Below are positions 15,750-26,729 of a DNA stretch of 64,000 bases, in pieces. The stretch is taken from assembly GCA_902767225.1 (NCBI GenBank), contig CACXGN010000005.1:1-64000 (forward strand). Direction: 5' to 3'. Position numbers and translations under genes: made by a program. Every line of letters begins with the position of its first letter. Positions within the stretch are counted from its first letter, which is position 1. The notes under the pieces are model-generated. The model saw nothing but the letters and a program-made list of their open reading frames with translations, ran no database searches and was not told the DNA's origin. The stretch comes from an uncultured Eubacteriales bacterium (GTDB taxonomy: Bacteria; Bacillota; Clostridia; Christensenellales; Borkfalkiaceae).

Positions 15750-18179
15750 ATGGATATGAAAAAAATCGAAAAGAAGTGGCAAGCATTTTGGGAAAAGGAA
15801 AAAATCAATAACTTTAACCCGAAAAATATGGACAAAAAATATTATTGTCTTGAAATGTTTTCTTACCCTTCCGCAGCAAAATTGCACCTTGGGCACTGGT
15901 ATAACTACGGTCCGACGGACAGTTTTGTTCGCTATAAAAAGATGAAAGGATTTGAAGTTTTTCAGCCCATGGGATTTGACGCGTTCGGTCTCCCTGCCGA
16001 AAACTATGCTATAAAAACCGGGATCCATCCGAAAGACTCCACCGAGCAAAATATAATCAATATGGAACAAACTTTGCGCGAAATGGGCGCAATGTTCGAC
16101 TGGAACGCCGAAATCAAAACTTGTGAAGAAGACTATTATAAATGGACGCAATGGCTCTTTTTAAAACTTTACGAAAAAGGTTTGGCATATAGAAAAGAAG
16201 CGCCCGTAAACTGGTGCCCCAGCTGCAAAACCGTTCTTGCCAACGAACAAGTAGTTAACGGCGAATGTGAAAGATGCCACTCTCAGGTCGTTAAAAAAGA
16301 TTTAACGCAATGGTTTTTCAAAATCACCGACTATGCCGAAGAATTATTAAACGGCTTAAATCAACTTGACTGGCCTGAAAAAACCAAACTTATGCAAAAA
16401 AACTGGATAGGTAAATCTACCGGCGGAGAAATTGAATTTACCACCGAAAGCGGAGATAAATTCAGAGTTTTCACCACGAGAGCGGATACTCTTTTCGGCG
16501 TTTCATACGTCGTTCTTGCCCCCGAACACCCTCTAGTTAAAAAATTAACGACGAAAGAGTGCCAAAAAGCCGTTGAAGATTATCTTATCGAAACGTCAAA
16601 AGTCAACGAGATAGATCGGCTTTCTACCGCAAGAGAAAAAACAGGAGTATTTATCGGAAGTTATGCAATAAATCCGATAAATAACAAAAAAGTTCCCATC
16701 TATGCTGCGGATTACGTTTTATATTCTTACGGAACAGGTGCCGTTATGGGCGTTCCCGCACATGACGAAAGAGACTTTGCGTTTGCCCAAAAATACAATC
16801 TTCCCGTAAACAGGGTTATTAAAGGAATAAATTGCAACGACGATCTCCCCTTTACCGAAGACGGTATCGTAATTAACAGCGTTGGATTTGACGGACTTAC
16901 GAGCGAAGAAGCGAGAAAAGCCATAGTAAATAAACTTGTTATAGAAGAAAAGGGCGAACACAAAACTAATTACAGGCTTCGTGACTGGTTGGTTTCACGC
17001 CAGCGTTACTGGGGCGCGCCTATCCCTGTTATCCATTGTGATAAATGCGGAATCGTTCCCGTGGACGTTAAAGATTTGCCCGTTAAACTTCCGTATAACG
17101 TTGAATTTACTCCGGACGGAGAATCTCCACTTGCAAAATGCAAGGAATTTATGGAAGTTAAATGTCCGATCTGCGGCGGGCCCGCTCACAGAGATCCGGA
17201 TACTTTGGATACTTTCGTTTGTTCAAGTTGGTATTATTTAAGATACCCCGACGCTAAAAACAGCGAAATGCCTTTCGACCCCGAAATAATCAATAAAATG
17301 CTACCGGTCGATAAATACGTCGGCGGTGCGGAACACGCTTGCATGCACTTATTATACGCAAGATTTATCACCAAGGCTTTAAGAGATATGGGATATCTTA
17401 ATTTTGACGAGCCGTTTAAATCCTTAGTGCATCAGGGCGTTATTTTAGGAACTGACGGACTTAGAATGAGTAAATCGCGCGGAAACATTATAGCCCCCGA
17501 TCCTTACGTTCAAAAATACGGCGCGGACGTTTTAAGGCTATATCTTATGTTCGGTTTTTCATATACCGAAGGCGGACCCTGGAGCGACGACGGTATAAAA
17601 GCGATAACTAAATTCACCGATAGGATCGAACGCTTGGCGGATAAAATCAAAGATCTTAAAGCGGATAAAAACGAATCTATCGATAAAAACGAAAAAGAAC
17701 TTTTATACGCAACTAACTACGCCATAAAATGCGTTGATAACGACATGCAAAACTTCTCGTTTAATACGGCGGTTGCAAGACTTATGGAACTTTTAAACGC
17801 GCTTTATAAATATGATTCTTGCGAAAATATCAACGTTAAGTTATATAAAGAGTGCTTTAAGAAGTTTATATTACTTCTTGCGCCTTGCGCTCCCCACTTC
17901 TCCGAAGAAATTTGGGAGATTTTAGGAAACAAAGGCTCGATATTCAACGTTGAATATCCCAAGTTCGACGAAAGTGCGCTTATTAAAGACGAAGTTGAAC
18001 TTGCCGTTCAATTCAACAGCAAAATGCGCGGAAAGATAAACGTTAAAAACGGCGCTACCGAAGAAGAAATAAAAACGGTTATTTATGCCGACGAAAAGTT
18101 ATCTGCCGAATTAAACGGTAAAACGATAAAAAAATTCATTATCGTTCCCGGAAGATTAGTTAACCTTATTGTAGGATAA
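15750..18179 (+). CDS. leuS: Leucyl-tRNA synthetase
   Basis: The class I synthetase charges tRNA-Leu. It is 809 residues long, the usual bacterial size. The HIGH-type motif reads HLGH (residues 46-49) and the KMSKS motif reads RMSKS (about residue 572). A zinc-ribbon CxxC pair (CPSC, CERC) lies near 157-177. The CP1 editing domain contains [21 protein letters not shown] (about 240-260), with the threonine-rich editing pocket intact. The short leader has no T-box, so it is probably not controlled by uncharged tRNA. The P-type ATPase follows after 10 bp. Confidence 0.97.
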   Translation: MDMKKIEKKWQAFWEKEKINNFNPKNMDKKYYCLEMFSYPSAAKLHLGHWYNYGPTDSFVRYKKMKGFEVFQPMGFDAFGLPAENYAIKTGIHPKDSTEQNIINMEQTLREMGAMFDWNAEIKTCEEDYYKWTQWLFLKLYEKGLAYRKEAPVNWCPSCKTVLANEQVVNGECERCHSQVVKKDLTQWFFKITDYAEELLNGLNQLDWPEKTKLMQKNWIGKSTGGEIEFTTESGDKFRVFTTRADTLFGVSYVVLAPEHPLVKKLTTKECQKAVEDYLIETSKVNEIDRLSTAREKTGVFIGSYAINPINNKKVPIYAADYVLYSYGTGAVMGVPAHDERDFAFAQKYNLPVNRVIKGINCNDDLPFTEDGIVINSVGFDGLTSEEARKAIVNKLVIEEKGEHKTNYRLRDWLVSRQRYWGAPIPVIHCDKCGIVPVDVKDLPVKLPYNVEFTPDGESPLAKCKEFMEVKCPICGGPAHRDPDTLDTFVCSSWYYLRYPDAKNSEMPFDPEIINKMLPVDKYVGGAEHACMHLLYARFITKALRDMGYLNFDEPFKSLVHQGVILGTDGLRMSKSRGNIIAPDPYVQKYGADVLRLYLMFGFSYTEGGPWSDDGIKAITKFTDRIERLADKIKDLKADKNESIDKNEKELLYATNYAIKCVDNDMQNFSFNTAVARLMELLNALYKYDSCENINVKLYKECFKKFILLLAPCAPHFSEEIWEILGNKGSIFNVEYPKFDESALIKDEVELAVQFNSKMRGKINVKNGATEEEIKTVIYADEKLSAELNGKTIKKFIIVPGRLVNLIVG

Positions 18180-18189
18180 AATAATAATA

Positions 18190-20622
18190 ATGAAGAAAAA
18201 ACAAAACGGTGCTTTAATAAAAAGGTTTTCCCCCGATTTAAATTCGGGGCTAAACGATCTTCAAGTGAGACAAAGAATTGAAGAACGCCAAGTAAATTCC
18301 GTGAAGAAAAAATATTCAAAGTCGTATTTATCGATATTTATCGGTAATATTTTCACGTTCTTCAATTTACTTGGGCTTATCGTTACCGTTGCCCTTATCG
18401 TTGCAAAAGCCGGAATAACAAGTTTTTTCTTCGACTTAATATATCTTGCAAACATCTTTATCGGAATTATTTTAGAAATTCGCGCTAAAAGATGCATCGA
18501 TAAACTATCTTTAATTTCAGAGAAAAAAGTCGACGTAATAAGAAACGGAGAAACGCTTTCCGTTTCTTCCGATCAAATCGTTTTAGACGACGTAGTTTTA
18601 TTAAACCTTGGCGATCAGATTCCGGTTGACGGGATCTTACTTGACGGGACAATCGACGTTAACGAATCACTTTTAACGGGCGAATCGGTTTCGGTAACCA
18701 AAAAAATAGGCGACAAACTTTATGCCGGAAGTTTTATTTCTTCCGGAAAATGCAAGATTCTTGCAGACAAGGTCGGTAAAGAAAAATATATTGAAACGCT
18801 CAGCGAAACAGCTAAAAAATACAAAAAGCCGTCGTCAGAAATAATGTCTTCGCTGAAAAAAATTATTAAAGTTATCAGTTTTATCATTATCCCCATTGCT
18901 ACCGCTTCAATGCTTAAAAGCACGCTTATTTCGCAAAACGACTTATTTTCGGCAATAAAAGGCACTTCTACGCTTGTTATCGGCATGATACCTTCCGGTA
19001 TGTTTTTATTGACGAGTATGGCGCTTGCAGTTGGCGTTATTAAACTTTATAAGAAAAAAACGCTCGTTCAAGACCTTTATTCTCTTGAAATGCTTGCAAG
19101 AGTGGATACGATTTGTTTCGATAAAACGGGAACAATAACCGACGGTAAAATGACTGTTAAAGAATTTTTACCTTTAAACGAAAAAAATCGCGACGAACTT
19201 TTTAAAATCACCGGCGCAATTTTAGGAACGCTTAACGATACCAACCAAACGGCGATCGCACTATCAAACTTTTTCGGAAAAAACGCAGATGGTTTTATCG
19301 TTAAATCTTCTCTCCCCTTTAATTCTGAAAGAAAATTTTCCGCGGTAACGTTTGAAAATTTCGGAACTTACGCTTTCGGCGCTCCCGAGTTTTTACTTAA
19401 AGGCGAAAATCTTAAAAAAGTTGAACAAAAAGTTTCGGATCTTGCCAAAGAAGGACTTAGAGTTTTAGTTTTAGCGCACAGCAAAAACGATATAAAAGAC
19501 GGAAAAATCGAGAGAAGTTTTGAACCCGTTGCATTAATTACCATTTCGGATAATATTCGTGAAGACGCATTTGAAACCGTTAAATGGTTCAAAGAAAACG
19601 GTGTTGCTATTAAAGTTATATCGGGCGATAACCCCATAACCGTTTCGGAAGTATCGAAAAGAGTCGGAATAGATAACGCCGATAAATATATCAATCTTGA
19701 AGGATTATCCGAAAAAGAAGTTGAACTCGCCGCGAACGAATACACAGTTTTCGGAAGAGTTAGTCCCGAACAGAAAGCGATTATAATAAGGGCGATAAAA
19801 AAAGCCGGACACGTTACAGCAATGACCGGCGACGGCGTGAACGATATTTTAGCGCTTAAAGAAGCGGATTGCGCCGTTTCTGTTGCCGCGGGATCAGACG
19901 CAGCGAAAAATATTTCACACCTCGTTTTAATGGATAACAACTTTAACTCTATGCCTCAGATAGTTTTTGAAGGCAGAAGAGTTATAAATAACGTTAAAAG
20001 CAGCGCCTCGCTTTACCTTATGAAAACCTTATTTACAATGCTTGTGGCAATTCTGAGCCTTGCGCTACCTATTTACAAGGCTTATCCATTTAATCTGCCG
20101 CACATGATAATGCTTGAAGTTTTTGTAATAGGGCTTCCGTCTTTCTTTCTTTCACTCCAACCAAACGATTCAAGGGTGGAAGGTGCGTTTATACCATATA
20201 TTCTTAAAAAGTCCTTACCGAGTGCGGTATTGATGGTTTTAAGCGTCGCGGTATTTTTAATAACAAAATACTCGTTCGGATATTTTGAAAATAATCCACA
20301 GTATAGTGACGCATTATATACAACGCTTACCGTTTATTCGTTTACGTTTGCGGGAATAGTTTCTCTTTTAAACATTTGCCAACCGCTGAATAAATACCGA
20401 GCCGTGCTATTTTTCTCTAACCTATTTGTCGTTACGTTTATAATAGCGTTTGGTATGATAAACGGTTTTAGTTCTTTCGGGCTTATAAAACTTTTAAGTT
20501 TTAGCGAAATGTGGCATCATTACCTGATACTTTTCGGCTTAATGATTTTAGATATTCCCCTGTTATACGTTTTGGATAAATTCTTTACGAAAATAACTTC
20601 TTTGAAAATAAAAAGAAAATAA
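18190..20622 (+). CDS. Cation-translocating P-type ATPase (CtpE-like)
   Basis: This ion-pumping membrane ATPase of 810 residues has the actuator motif TGES near residue 163, the phosphorylated aspartate in DKTGT near 311, and the hinge GDGVNDILALKEADC near 555. About ten hydrophobic segments are visible, with four to six at the C-terminus. There is no N-terminal heavy-metal domain and no CPC motif, so it is not a copper/zinc pump. It resembles the CtpE/YfgQ-like group, one member of which moves Ca2+; the ion here is unknown. It follows leuS by 10 bp with its only AGGA inside the leuS end, so expression probably depends on leuS. Confidence 0.88.
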   Translation: MKKKQNGALIKRFSPDLNSGLNDLQVRQRIEERQVNSVKKKYSKSYLSIFIGNIFTFFNLLGLIVTVALIVAKAGITSFFFDLIYLANIFIGIILEIRAKRCIDKLSLISEKKVDVIRNGETLSVSSDQIVLDDVVLLNLGDQIPVDGILLDGTIDVNESLLTGESVSVTKKIGDKLYAGSFISSGKCKILADKVGKEKYIETLSETAKKYKKPSSEIMSSLKKIIKVISFIIIPIATASMLKSTLISQNDLFSAIKGTSTLVIGMIPSGMFLLTSMALAVGVIKLYKKKTLVQDLYSLEMLARVDTICFDKTGTITDGKMTVKEFLPLNEKNRDELFKITGAILGTLNDTNQTAIALSNFFGKNADGFIVKSSLPFNSERKFSAVTFENFGTYAFGAPEFLLKGENLKKVEQKVSDLAKEGLRVLVLAHSKNDIKDGKIERSFEPVALITISDNIREDAFETVKWFKENGVAIKVISGDNPITVSEVSKRVGIDNADKYINLEGLSEKEVELAANEYTVFGRVSPEQKAIIIRAIKKAGHVTAMTGDGVNDILALKEADCAVSVAAGSDAAKNISHLVLMDNNFNSMPQIVFEGRRVINNVKSSASLYLMKTLFTMLVAILSLALPIYKAYPFNLPHMIMLEVFVIGLPSFFLSLQPNDSRVEGAFIPYILKKSLPSAVLMVLSVAVFLITKYSFGYFENNPQYSDALYTTLTVYSFTFAGIVSLLNICQPLNKYRAVLFFSNLFVVTFIIAFGMINGFSSFGLIKLLSFSEMWHHYLILFGLMILDIPLLYVLDKFFTKITSLKIKRK

Positions 20623-20637
20623 AATAAAAAAAGGCAT

Positions 20638-20669
20638 AAAAAAATCGGCACGGTTGTGCCGATTTTTTA
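20638..20669. terminator. Bidirectional terminator between the P-type ATPase and acpP
   Basis: AAAATCGGCAC (20642-20652) pairs with GTGCCGATTTT (20657-20667) around a GGTT loop, flanked by A and T tracts. The two genes converge on it. Confidence 0.9.
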
Positions 20670-20894
20670 CTTATTATCAATTAAAGTAACGATATCTTTT
20701 ACGGTATGTATATTGACAGCCTCTTCATCCGGAACCGTTATTCCGAAAGTTTCTTCAAGGCTCATAAGCATCTCGACAACATCGAGAGAGTCCGCACCAA
20801 GATCTTTAACGATATCCTTTTCTTCCGTGATTTCATCTAACGGCTTATTTAATTGCTCGGATATCATTTCTCTAACTTTATCAAGCGTTGCCAT
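20667..20894 (-). CDS. acpP: Acyl carrier protein
   Basis: A 75-residue acidic carrier protein of fatty acid synthesis. The phosphopantetheine attachment serine is residue 36 in GADSLDVVEM, the canonical ACP motif. It would be activated by a PPTase, possibly the one at 2275-2811. It lies apart from any fab genes, 65 bp downstream of the glycogen operon, with GGAGG before the ATG. A weak AT-rich promoter of its own in 20895-20959 is likely but not clear. Confidence 0.95.
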   Translation of the reverse strand: MATLDKVREMISEQLNKPLDEITEEKDIVKDLGADSLDVVEMLMSLEETFGITVPDEEAVNIHTVKDIVTLIDNK

Positions 20895-20959
20895 AAGTTT
20901 TCCTCCATTAATTTATAAATATATTTTAATATATTTACTATTAAAAATCAAGTATATGT

Positions 20960-22765
20960 TTATATATTATTGACCAAAACGCAAAGTTTTCCTTTATTTA
21001 GCGTAAACGGACCTGATACTTCTTTTTCGGAAATTAAATCGAAAAGTTTACCGCTGAAAGATAATATTTTATCAAAATCGGATAAATTTATCGCAACAAA
21101 AACTTCCGATTCGGCGTTATATCTTTTATAGGAATAAAAACCATTACTGCAATACAGTTCAGAAAAATCACCGTCTTTAAAACAAGAATAGCTATCTCTT
21201 ATTTTACCGAGTTTTTTATACCAGTTAAGTATCTCAATATTTTCGTTACCCCACGGATAAGCAAGCCGATTTAGCGGATCGGAAAAGCCTTGCATGCCGG
21301 CTTCGTCCCCATAATATATACTTGGAATACCATTAAGAGTAAACTGCAATAGCGACGCCGCTTTAAGCCTATTTATCACCAAAGGTAAATCGTTTTCGGA
21401 AATTTTAAGGTTTTCCATTTGAGATTTTGTTAGCCCCGCTGTTTCAATTCCGGAAACGGCAGATAAAAGCCTATAAGTATCGTGGGTTGATAAAATATTC
21501 ATTAAAGAATTAAGCACGAATTTCGGATAATGGTCTATTTGCGTTTTTATCGTATTTGAAAGTTCGCTTATATTGCCCGTGCAAACAAAATTTAATATAG
21601 CATTCTTTAGCGGATAATTCATAACGGAGTCTAACTCTTCGCCTTGGAAATATTCTCTTCTTACCCCGTATGAAATCTTATTAGAAGCGTCTTCCCATAC
21701 TTCGCCAATAATAAAAGCGTCTTTATTTACTTTTTTAACTGCTTTTCTGATACGCTTAACGAACTTTGCGGGAATTTCGTCCACAACGTCAAGTCGCCAA
21801 CCGCCAACGCCAAGTTTCGTATAGTAATCAATCACGCCGTTTTCGCCACAAATAAAGTCCCAAAAACCGTCGTTTGACTTATTCACCGAAGGAAGTGTGG
21901 TAATACCCCACCAAGACTCGTAATAATCGGGATACGCCAAGAAATTATACCAAGAAAAATATTCGGAATTTTCGCTCTGATATGCGCCGACCGAATTATA
22001 TTTACCGTATTTATTAAAGTATATACTGTCGTCCCCAGTATGGTTAAACACACCGTCGATAACGATTTTTATTCCATATTTTTCCGCTTCGGATATTAAA
22101 TTTTTAAAATCGTTTATGTCGCCTAAAAGACTATCGATTTTTAGGTAATCGCCCGTGTCGTATCTATGATTAGAATAAGCCTCGAAGATCGGGTTTAAAT
22201 AGATTATTTTTACCGATAAATCTTTAAGATACGGAAGTTTACTTATTATTCCCTTTATATCTCCGCCAAAAAAGTCGTTATTATGGACTTTCCCGTTGCA
22301 ATCCGGAAGATAAACGGGCGTATCTTCCCAACGGTCATGTAGCCATTTACCGTCGGCAATCTTTTTATTTTTTTCCGCTCTACAAAATCTATCGGGAAAA
22401 ATCTGATAAATTATGCCGCCTTTTACCCATTCGGGGACGGTATAACCTTTTTTATAAACCGTAAGTTCAAAACTTCGCGGATTATATGAAACTTGTCCTA
22501 AATAGTTTTCGCCAAGACCTAAAATCAAGTCGCCGTCTAATATAAAATGGTAAAAGAAAAGCCCGACAGAAAAAGAAAGCGAAATTTCAAAAAAGTCGCC
22601 TTTCTTTTCCATGTCAAGTTTGTTAAAGGTTGCCGTGCCGTCTTTATAATAGACGAACTTACAACTCTTATTATCACCGAAGACACGGAAAGTTACTTCA
22701 GTGTCTTCTTTTATTGCCCCTATTTGGGATTTACATTTTTCGTCAAGCGGGTTAAAATACGCCAT
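20960..22765 (-). CDS. Cytoplasmic GH13 alpha-amylase/neopullulanase-type glycosidase
   Basis: 601 residues with an N-terminal beta-sandwich (about 1-120), a TIM barrel and a C-terminal beta domain. The GH13 catalytic set is intact: nucleophile Asp in GWRLDVVDE (about 326), acid/base Glu in IGEVWED (about 357) and the third Asp in STHDTYR (about 430), plus DGVFNHTG (region I). The N-terminal domain and YQIFPDRF point to the neopullulanase/cyclomaltodextrinase subgroup. No signal peptide is present, so it acts inside the cell, probably trimming alpha-1,6 branches or maltodextrins left by GlgP. It is the last gene of the glycogen operon, 3 bp after glgP. Confidence 0.9.
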   Translation of the reverse strand: MAYFNPLDEKCKSQIGAIKEDTEVTFRVFGDNKSCKFVYYKDGTATFNKLDMEKKGDFFEISLSFSVGLFFYHFILDGDLILGLGENYLGQVSYNPRSFELTVYKKGYTVPEWVKGGIIYQIFPDRFCRAEKNKKIADGKWLHDRWEDTPVYLPDCNGKVHNNDFFGGDIKGIISKLPYLKDLSVKIIYLNPIFEAYSNHRYDTGDYLKIDSLLGDINDFKNLISEAEKYGIKIVIDGVFNHTGDDSIYFNKYGKYNSVGAYQSENSEYFSWYNFLAYPDYYESWWGITTLPSVNKSNDGFWDFICGENGVIDYYTKLGVGGWRLDVVDEIPAKFVKRIRKAVKKVNKDAFIIGEVWEDASNKISYGVRREYFQGEELDSVMNYPLKNAILNFVCTGNISELSNTIKTQIDHYPKFVLNSLMNILSTHDTYRLLSAVSGIETAGLTKSQMENLKISENDLPLVINRLKAASLLQFTLNGIPSIYYGDEAGMQGFSDPLNRLAYPWGNENIEILNWYKKLGKIRDSYSCFKDGDFSELYCSNGFYSYKRYNAESEVFVAINLSDFDKILSFSGKLFDLISEKEVSGPFTLNKGKLCVLVNNI

Positions 22766-22768
22766 TTA

Positions 22769-25192
22769 TTATTTTATCCTTTTTAAGTGCCAAATGTTTT
22801 CAGCGTATTCTCTGATACTTCTATCAGCCGCAAAAATTCCAGATGCCGCAATATTATTCAAACTCTTCTTTGCCCAGTCGAGTTTATTCTTATAAACGTC
22901 ATCCGCCTTATGATGAATATCAATAAACGAACCGAAGTCCGCAAGGCACATATAAGGATCGGCGATAGGACTTCCGGTCAACAAATATCTCGAAATATCC
23001 GCAAAAGATTGACCGTTAAAACCAAAATTCAATGCTTCGATAACCTTTTCAAGACGTTTATTGTCTGCATAGAAAGCCGAAGAATTATAACCCTGTTTCC
23101 AAAGTCTGTCTACTTCTTTCGCAGTTAAACCGAAGATGAAAATATTTTCGTCTCCGCATGCCTCAGCCATTTCAACGTTCGCACCGTCAAGCGTTCCGAT
23201 CGTCAAAGCGCCGTTGATCATAAACTTCATGTTACCCGTTCCGCTGGCTTCCTTGCCCGCTTGGGAGATCTGTTCGGAAATCTCGGTTGCCGGCATAAGT
23301 TTTTCCGCCATAGAAACTTTATAATCTTCCATATAAACGACGTTTAACTTTTCGTTGATCTTAGGATTCTTTCTTATATCTTCGGATAAGCAGCAAATAA
23401 GTTTTATTATCTGTTTTGCAAAATAGTATCCGGGAGCCGCCTTTGCACCGAAAATAAAGGTTTTGGGCGTCATTTCAAGATCGGGGTTTTCTTTAAGATC
23501 GTTATAAAGCGATATAATATAAAGCGCGTTTAATAGTTGACGTTTATATTCGTGCAAACGTTTTGCCTGAACGTCGAAAACCGAGTCGGGATTTATAATA
23601 AAGCCCTGTTTCTTTTTGGCGTATTCGCAGAATTGAAGTTTTTTGATATGTTTGATTTCGTTCAAGCGATTTAAAACCGTTTTATCCTTTTCAAACTTTT
23701 TAAATTTTGAAAGTTCTGCGGCGTTCATAACGTATCCGTCGCCGATACAGTCGTTTAACAGGTCGCATAGTTCCGGGTTAGACTGGCAAAGCCAACGTCT
23801 ATGCGCGATACCGTTAGTAACGTTAGTAAACTTTTCGGGATAAACGTCATTAAAATCCTTAAATATAGAATTTTTAATAATATCGCTGTGAAGTGCCGAA
23901 ACGCCGTTTACTTTATGCGACGCAACAACGCTTAAATTTGCCATTTTAACTTGGTTATGCGAGAAAATGCTCATTCTATCGATCTTATCCCAGTCTCCGG
24001 GGAATTTCTCCCACATCTGGGCGCAGAATCTTTGGTTGATTTCTTTAAGGATCATATAGATTCTGGGAAGTCTTCTCTGAATAAGATCTTCGTTCCACTT
24101 TTCAAGCGCTTCGCTCATAACGGTGTGGTTGGTGTATGCAACCGTTCTGGTAACGATATCCCAAGCGTCGTCCCATGAAAATCCGTTTTCGTCTATCAAA
24201 ATACGCATAAGTTCGGGGATACAAAGTGCGGGGTGAGTATCGTTGATATGGATAGCCGCTTTATCAGGAAGCGATGAAAGCGAACCATATCTCTTTTTAT
24301 GGTCTTTAACGATATCTTGCAGCGCTGCGGAAACGAGCAAATATTGCTGTTTAAGTCTTAAAGATTTACCTTCAAAGTGGTTATCGGAAGGATATAAAAC
24401 CTTTGAAATAAGTTCTGCTTCGTTATCTTCTTGCATACTGCGCATATAATCGCCCTGAGAGAATGTTTTCATATCGAAGTCATGAATATTCTGCGCTTTC
24501 CAAAGACGGAGAACGGAAACAGCCTCGCTATCTTTTCCGGAAATCATCATATCGTATGCAACCGCTTCGACTTCTTTTGCGTCGTAATGCGCGATCGTTA
24601 AACCCTTATCGGTCCATTTTTCTTCGATATGTCCGTCAAATTTAACCTTAAACGTTTTGTCAAGTCTGGGCGTTAGCCAAACTTCGCCACCCGGAAGCCA
24701 AATGTCGGGAAGTTCGGTCTGCCAACCGTCGACGATTTTCTGTTTAAAAAGACCGTATTCATATCTTATCGAATAGCCCATTGCGGGATAATTCTGGGTT
24801 GCCAAAGCGTCCATAAAGCAAGCGGCAAGTCTACCTAAACCGCCGTTTCCTAAGCCGGCGTCCGGCTCCATTTCGTATAGATCTTCCAAAGATATATTGA
24901 AATCTTCTTTTAAAGCCGATTCAAACGCTTGGTTAGCGCTCAAATTGTATACGTTATTTTTAAGAGATTGCCCCAAAAGGAATTCCATGCAAAGGTAATA
25001 TACCCTTTTGCCGCCCTTTTGACGGTATTTTCTGTTAAAAGCCGTTCTTTTTTCGAGCAAAATATCTCTAATACACATTACAACGGCTTTATAGATCTGT
25101 TCTTTCGTCGCCTCGGATGGCGTAACGCCGAAGTATTTTGAAAGTTTGGTTTTAATGAGCGCAGTCGCGTCGTTCTTCGTTAAGTTATTCAT
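22769..25192 (-). CDS. glgP: Glycogen/starch/alpha-glucan phosphorylase
   Basis: It releases glucose 1-phosphate from glycogen chain ends. It is 807 residues long, the full GT35 length. The PLP-binding lysine is in EASGTGNMKFMINGALTIG (about residue 655), and the N-terminal region has LGNGGLGRLAACF (about 115). It is encoded with the biosynthetic glg genes, so storage and mobilisation share a transcript. AGGAG lies 15 bases before the ATG, further than usual. Confidence 0.97.
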   Translation of the reverse strand: MNNLTKNDATALIKTKLSKYFGVTPSEATKEQIYKAVVMCIRDILLEKRTAFNRKYRQKGGKRVYYLCMEFLLGQSLKNNVYNLSANQAFESALKEDFNISLEDLYEMEPDAGLGNGGLGRLAACFMDALATQNYPAMGYSIRYEYGLFKQKIVDGWQTELPDIWLPGGEVWLTPRLDKTFKVKFDGHIEEKWTDKGLTIAHYDAKEVEAVAYDMMISGKDSEAVSVLRLWKAQNIHDFDMKTFSQGDYMRSMQEDNEAELISKVLYPSDNHFEGKSLRLKQQYLLVSAALQDIVKDHKKRYGSLSSLPDKAAIHINDTHPALCIPELMRILIDENGFSWDDAWDIVTRTVAYTNHTVMSEALEKWNEDLIQRRLPRIYMILKEINQRFCAQMWEKFPGDWDKIDRMSIFSHNQVKMANLSVVASHKVNGVSALHSDIIKNSIFKDFNDVYPEKFTNVTNGIAHRRWLCQSNPELCDLLNDCIGDGYVMNAAELSKFKKFEKDKTVLNRLNEIKHIKKLQFCEYAKKKQGFIINPDSVFDVQAKRLHEYKRQLLNALYIISLYNDLKENPDLEMTPKTFIFGAKAAPGYYFAKQIIKLICCLSEDIRKNPKINEKLNVVYMEDYKVSMAEKLMPATEISEQISQAGKEASGTGNMKFMINGALTIGTLDGANVEMAEACGDENIFIFGLTAKEVDRLWKQGYNSSAFYADNKRLEKVIEALNFGFNGQSFADISRYLLTGSPIADPYMCLADFGSFIDIHHKADDVYKNKLDWAKKSLNNIAASGIFAADRSIREYAENIWHLKRIK

Positions 25193-25214
25193 CGTTTCAG
25201 TAATTTTCTCCTAG

Positions 25215-26720
25215 TTATTTATTATATAATTCTTCATATTTTCCCGCTTGATTTTTCCAAGAAAAATCGGTATTCATCGCCTTTGATTGAACGTCTTTCC
25301 AAACTTCTTTATTATGGAACGCACGGACAGCCTCGTTAATAACATATAGCATATCGTGAGCGTTATAATCATGGAAAGTAAATCCGTTGCCGCTTTCCCC
25401 TGTATACGCCTTAATACTGTCGTTAAGTCCGCCGGTTTCTCTGACGACCGAAACAGTTCCGTAGCGGCTTGCAATCATTTGCGAAAGCCCGCACGGTTCC
25501 ATTTTGGAAGGCATAAGGAAAATATCCGCACCCGAATAAATCTTTCTGGAAAGATCCTGATTATACGCGATAATACTTACGCACTTACCTTTATAACAAT
25601 ATGCGATATGATTGAAGAAATTTTCAAAAGCGGTTTCGCCCTTGCCTAATATTACGACTTGAACGTCTTCATGAAGTAAACTTTCAATCGTGTATTTAAC
25701 AAGATCAAGCCCCTTATGGGAAACAAGCCTTGAAATAATTGCGATAATCGGAACGTCTGATCTTACGGGAAGATCCAACATCTTTTGAAGTTCCGCCTTA
25801 CAAACGGCTTTACCCGAAAGATCTTTGCTCGAATAATTAGCAAATAAATATTTATCGGTTTCGGGGTTATAAAAGTCAATATCGATACCGTTCAATATAC
25901 CGTAAAGTTTATGCGCGTTGCGATTTATAATATTCTCAAGCCCATGTGCAAAATAAGAGTTTTTGATCTCGTTTGCATAGGTCGGGCTTACGGTAGATAA
26001 AATATCCGTCATCTCGATAGCGCCTTTCATAAGGTTAACGTCTCCGTTAAATTCTATATACTGACGAATAGAATCGGTAAAACCGAAAAGGCTTTCATAG
26101 GTATCTATTCCGAAAACGCCTTGATATTCTATGTTGTGAATAGAAAAAACGGTTTTAATTCTTCTAAACTTTTCGTCACCGAAATACATACCTTTAAGGT
26201 AAATTATCGCGGCTGCGGTTTGCCAGTCGTTACAATGCAAAACGTCCGGATAAATATCGAGCCTTGCGATCGTATCTAGCGCCGCACGCGAGAAAAAGGC
26301 AAATCTTTCCCCATCGTCGTAATGCCCGTAAATATTGCCTTCGCGCTTAAAGTAATACTCATTATCCAAAAAGTAAAATTTTACACCCTGGTATTCGTAA
26401 AGAAATACACCGCAATATTGCCATCTCCAACCGACAGAAACGTTAAAGTTTGTCAGATACTTAAACTGAGACTTAAACTCTTGCTTAATTGCGCTATAAA
26501 GCGGCAAAATAACGCTTACGTCAAAATTTCCGTTTGCGGCGATCGCTTTGGGAAGCGAGCCCAAAACGTCCGCAAGACCGCCCGTCGCAATAAACGGATT
26601 TGCTTCAGAACCTACGAAAATTACTTTCTTTTTCTCTGTAATTTTGATTTCTGGAAGTTTTCCGGTTGCCTTATTATTCACGGTTTTTTTGGTTGAAACG
26701 GTTTTGTTTTTATTTTCCAT
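25215..26720 (-). CDS. glgA: Glycogen synthase (ADP-glucose)
   Basis: A GT5 glycosyltransferase that extends alpha-1,4-glucan from ADP-glucose. The nucleotide-sugar motif reads TGGLADVLGSLPKA (about residues 46-59), a variant of KTGGL, and the C-terminal donor-site motif is PCGLSQMIASRYG. The 501 residues include a Lys/Thr-rich N-terminal extension of about 30 residues not needed for the fold. AAGGAG lies well placed before the ATG, 9 bp after glgD. Confidence 0.96.
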   Translation of the reverse strand: MENKNKTVSTKKTVNNKATGKLPEIKITEKKKVIFVGSEANPFIATGGLADVLGSLPKAIAANGNFDVSVILPLYSAIKQEFKSQFKYLTNFNVSVGWRWQYCGVFLYEYQGVKFYFLDNEYYFKREGNIYGHYDDGERFAFFSRAALDTIARLDIYPDVLHCNDWQTAAAIIYLKGMYFGDEKFRRIKTVFSIHNIEYQGVFGIDTYESLFGFTDSIRQYIEFNGDVNLMKGAIEMTDILSTVSPTYANEIKNSYFAHGLENIINRNAHKLYGILNGIDIDFYNPETDKYLFANYSSKDLSGKAVCKAELQKMLDLPVRSDVPIIAIISRLVSHKGLDLVKYTIESLLHEDVQVVILGKGETAFENFFNHIAYCYKGKCVSIIAYNQDLSRKIYSGADIFLMPSKMEPCGLSQMIASRYGTVSVVRETGGLNDSIKAYTGESGNGFTFHDYNAHDMLYVINEAVRAFHNKEVWKDVQSKAMNTDFSWKNQAGKYEELYNK

Positions 26721-26729
26721 AAAATCTCC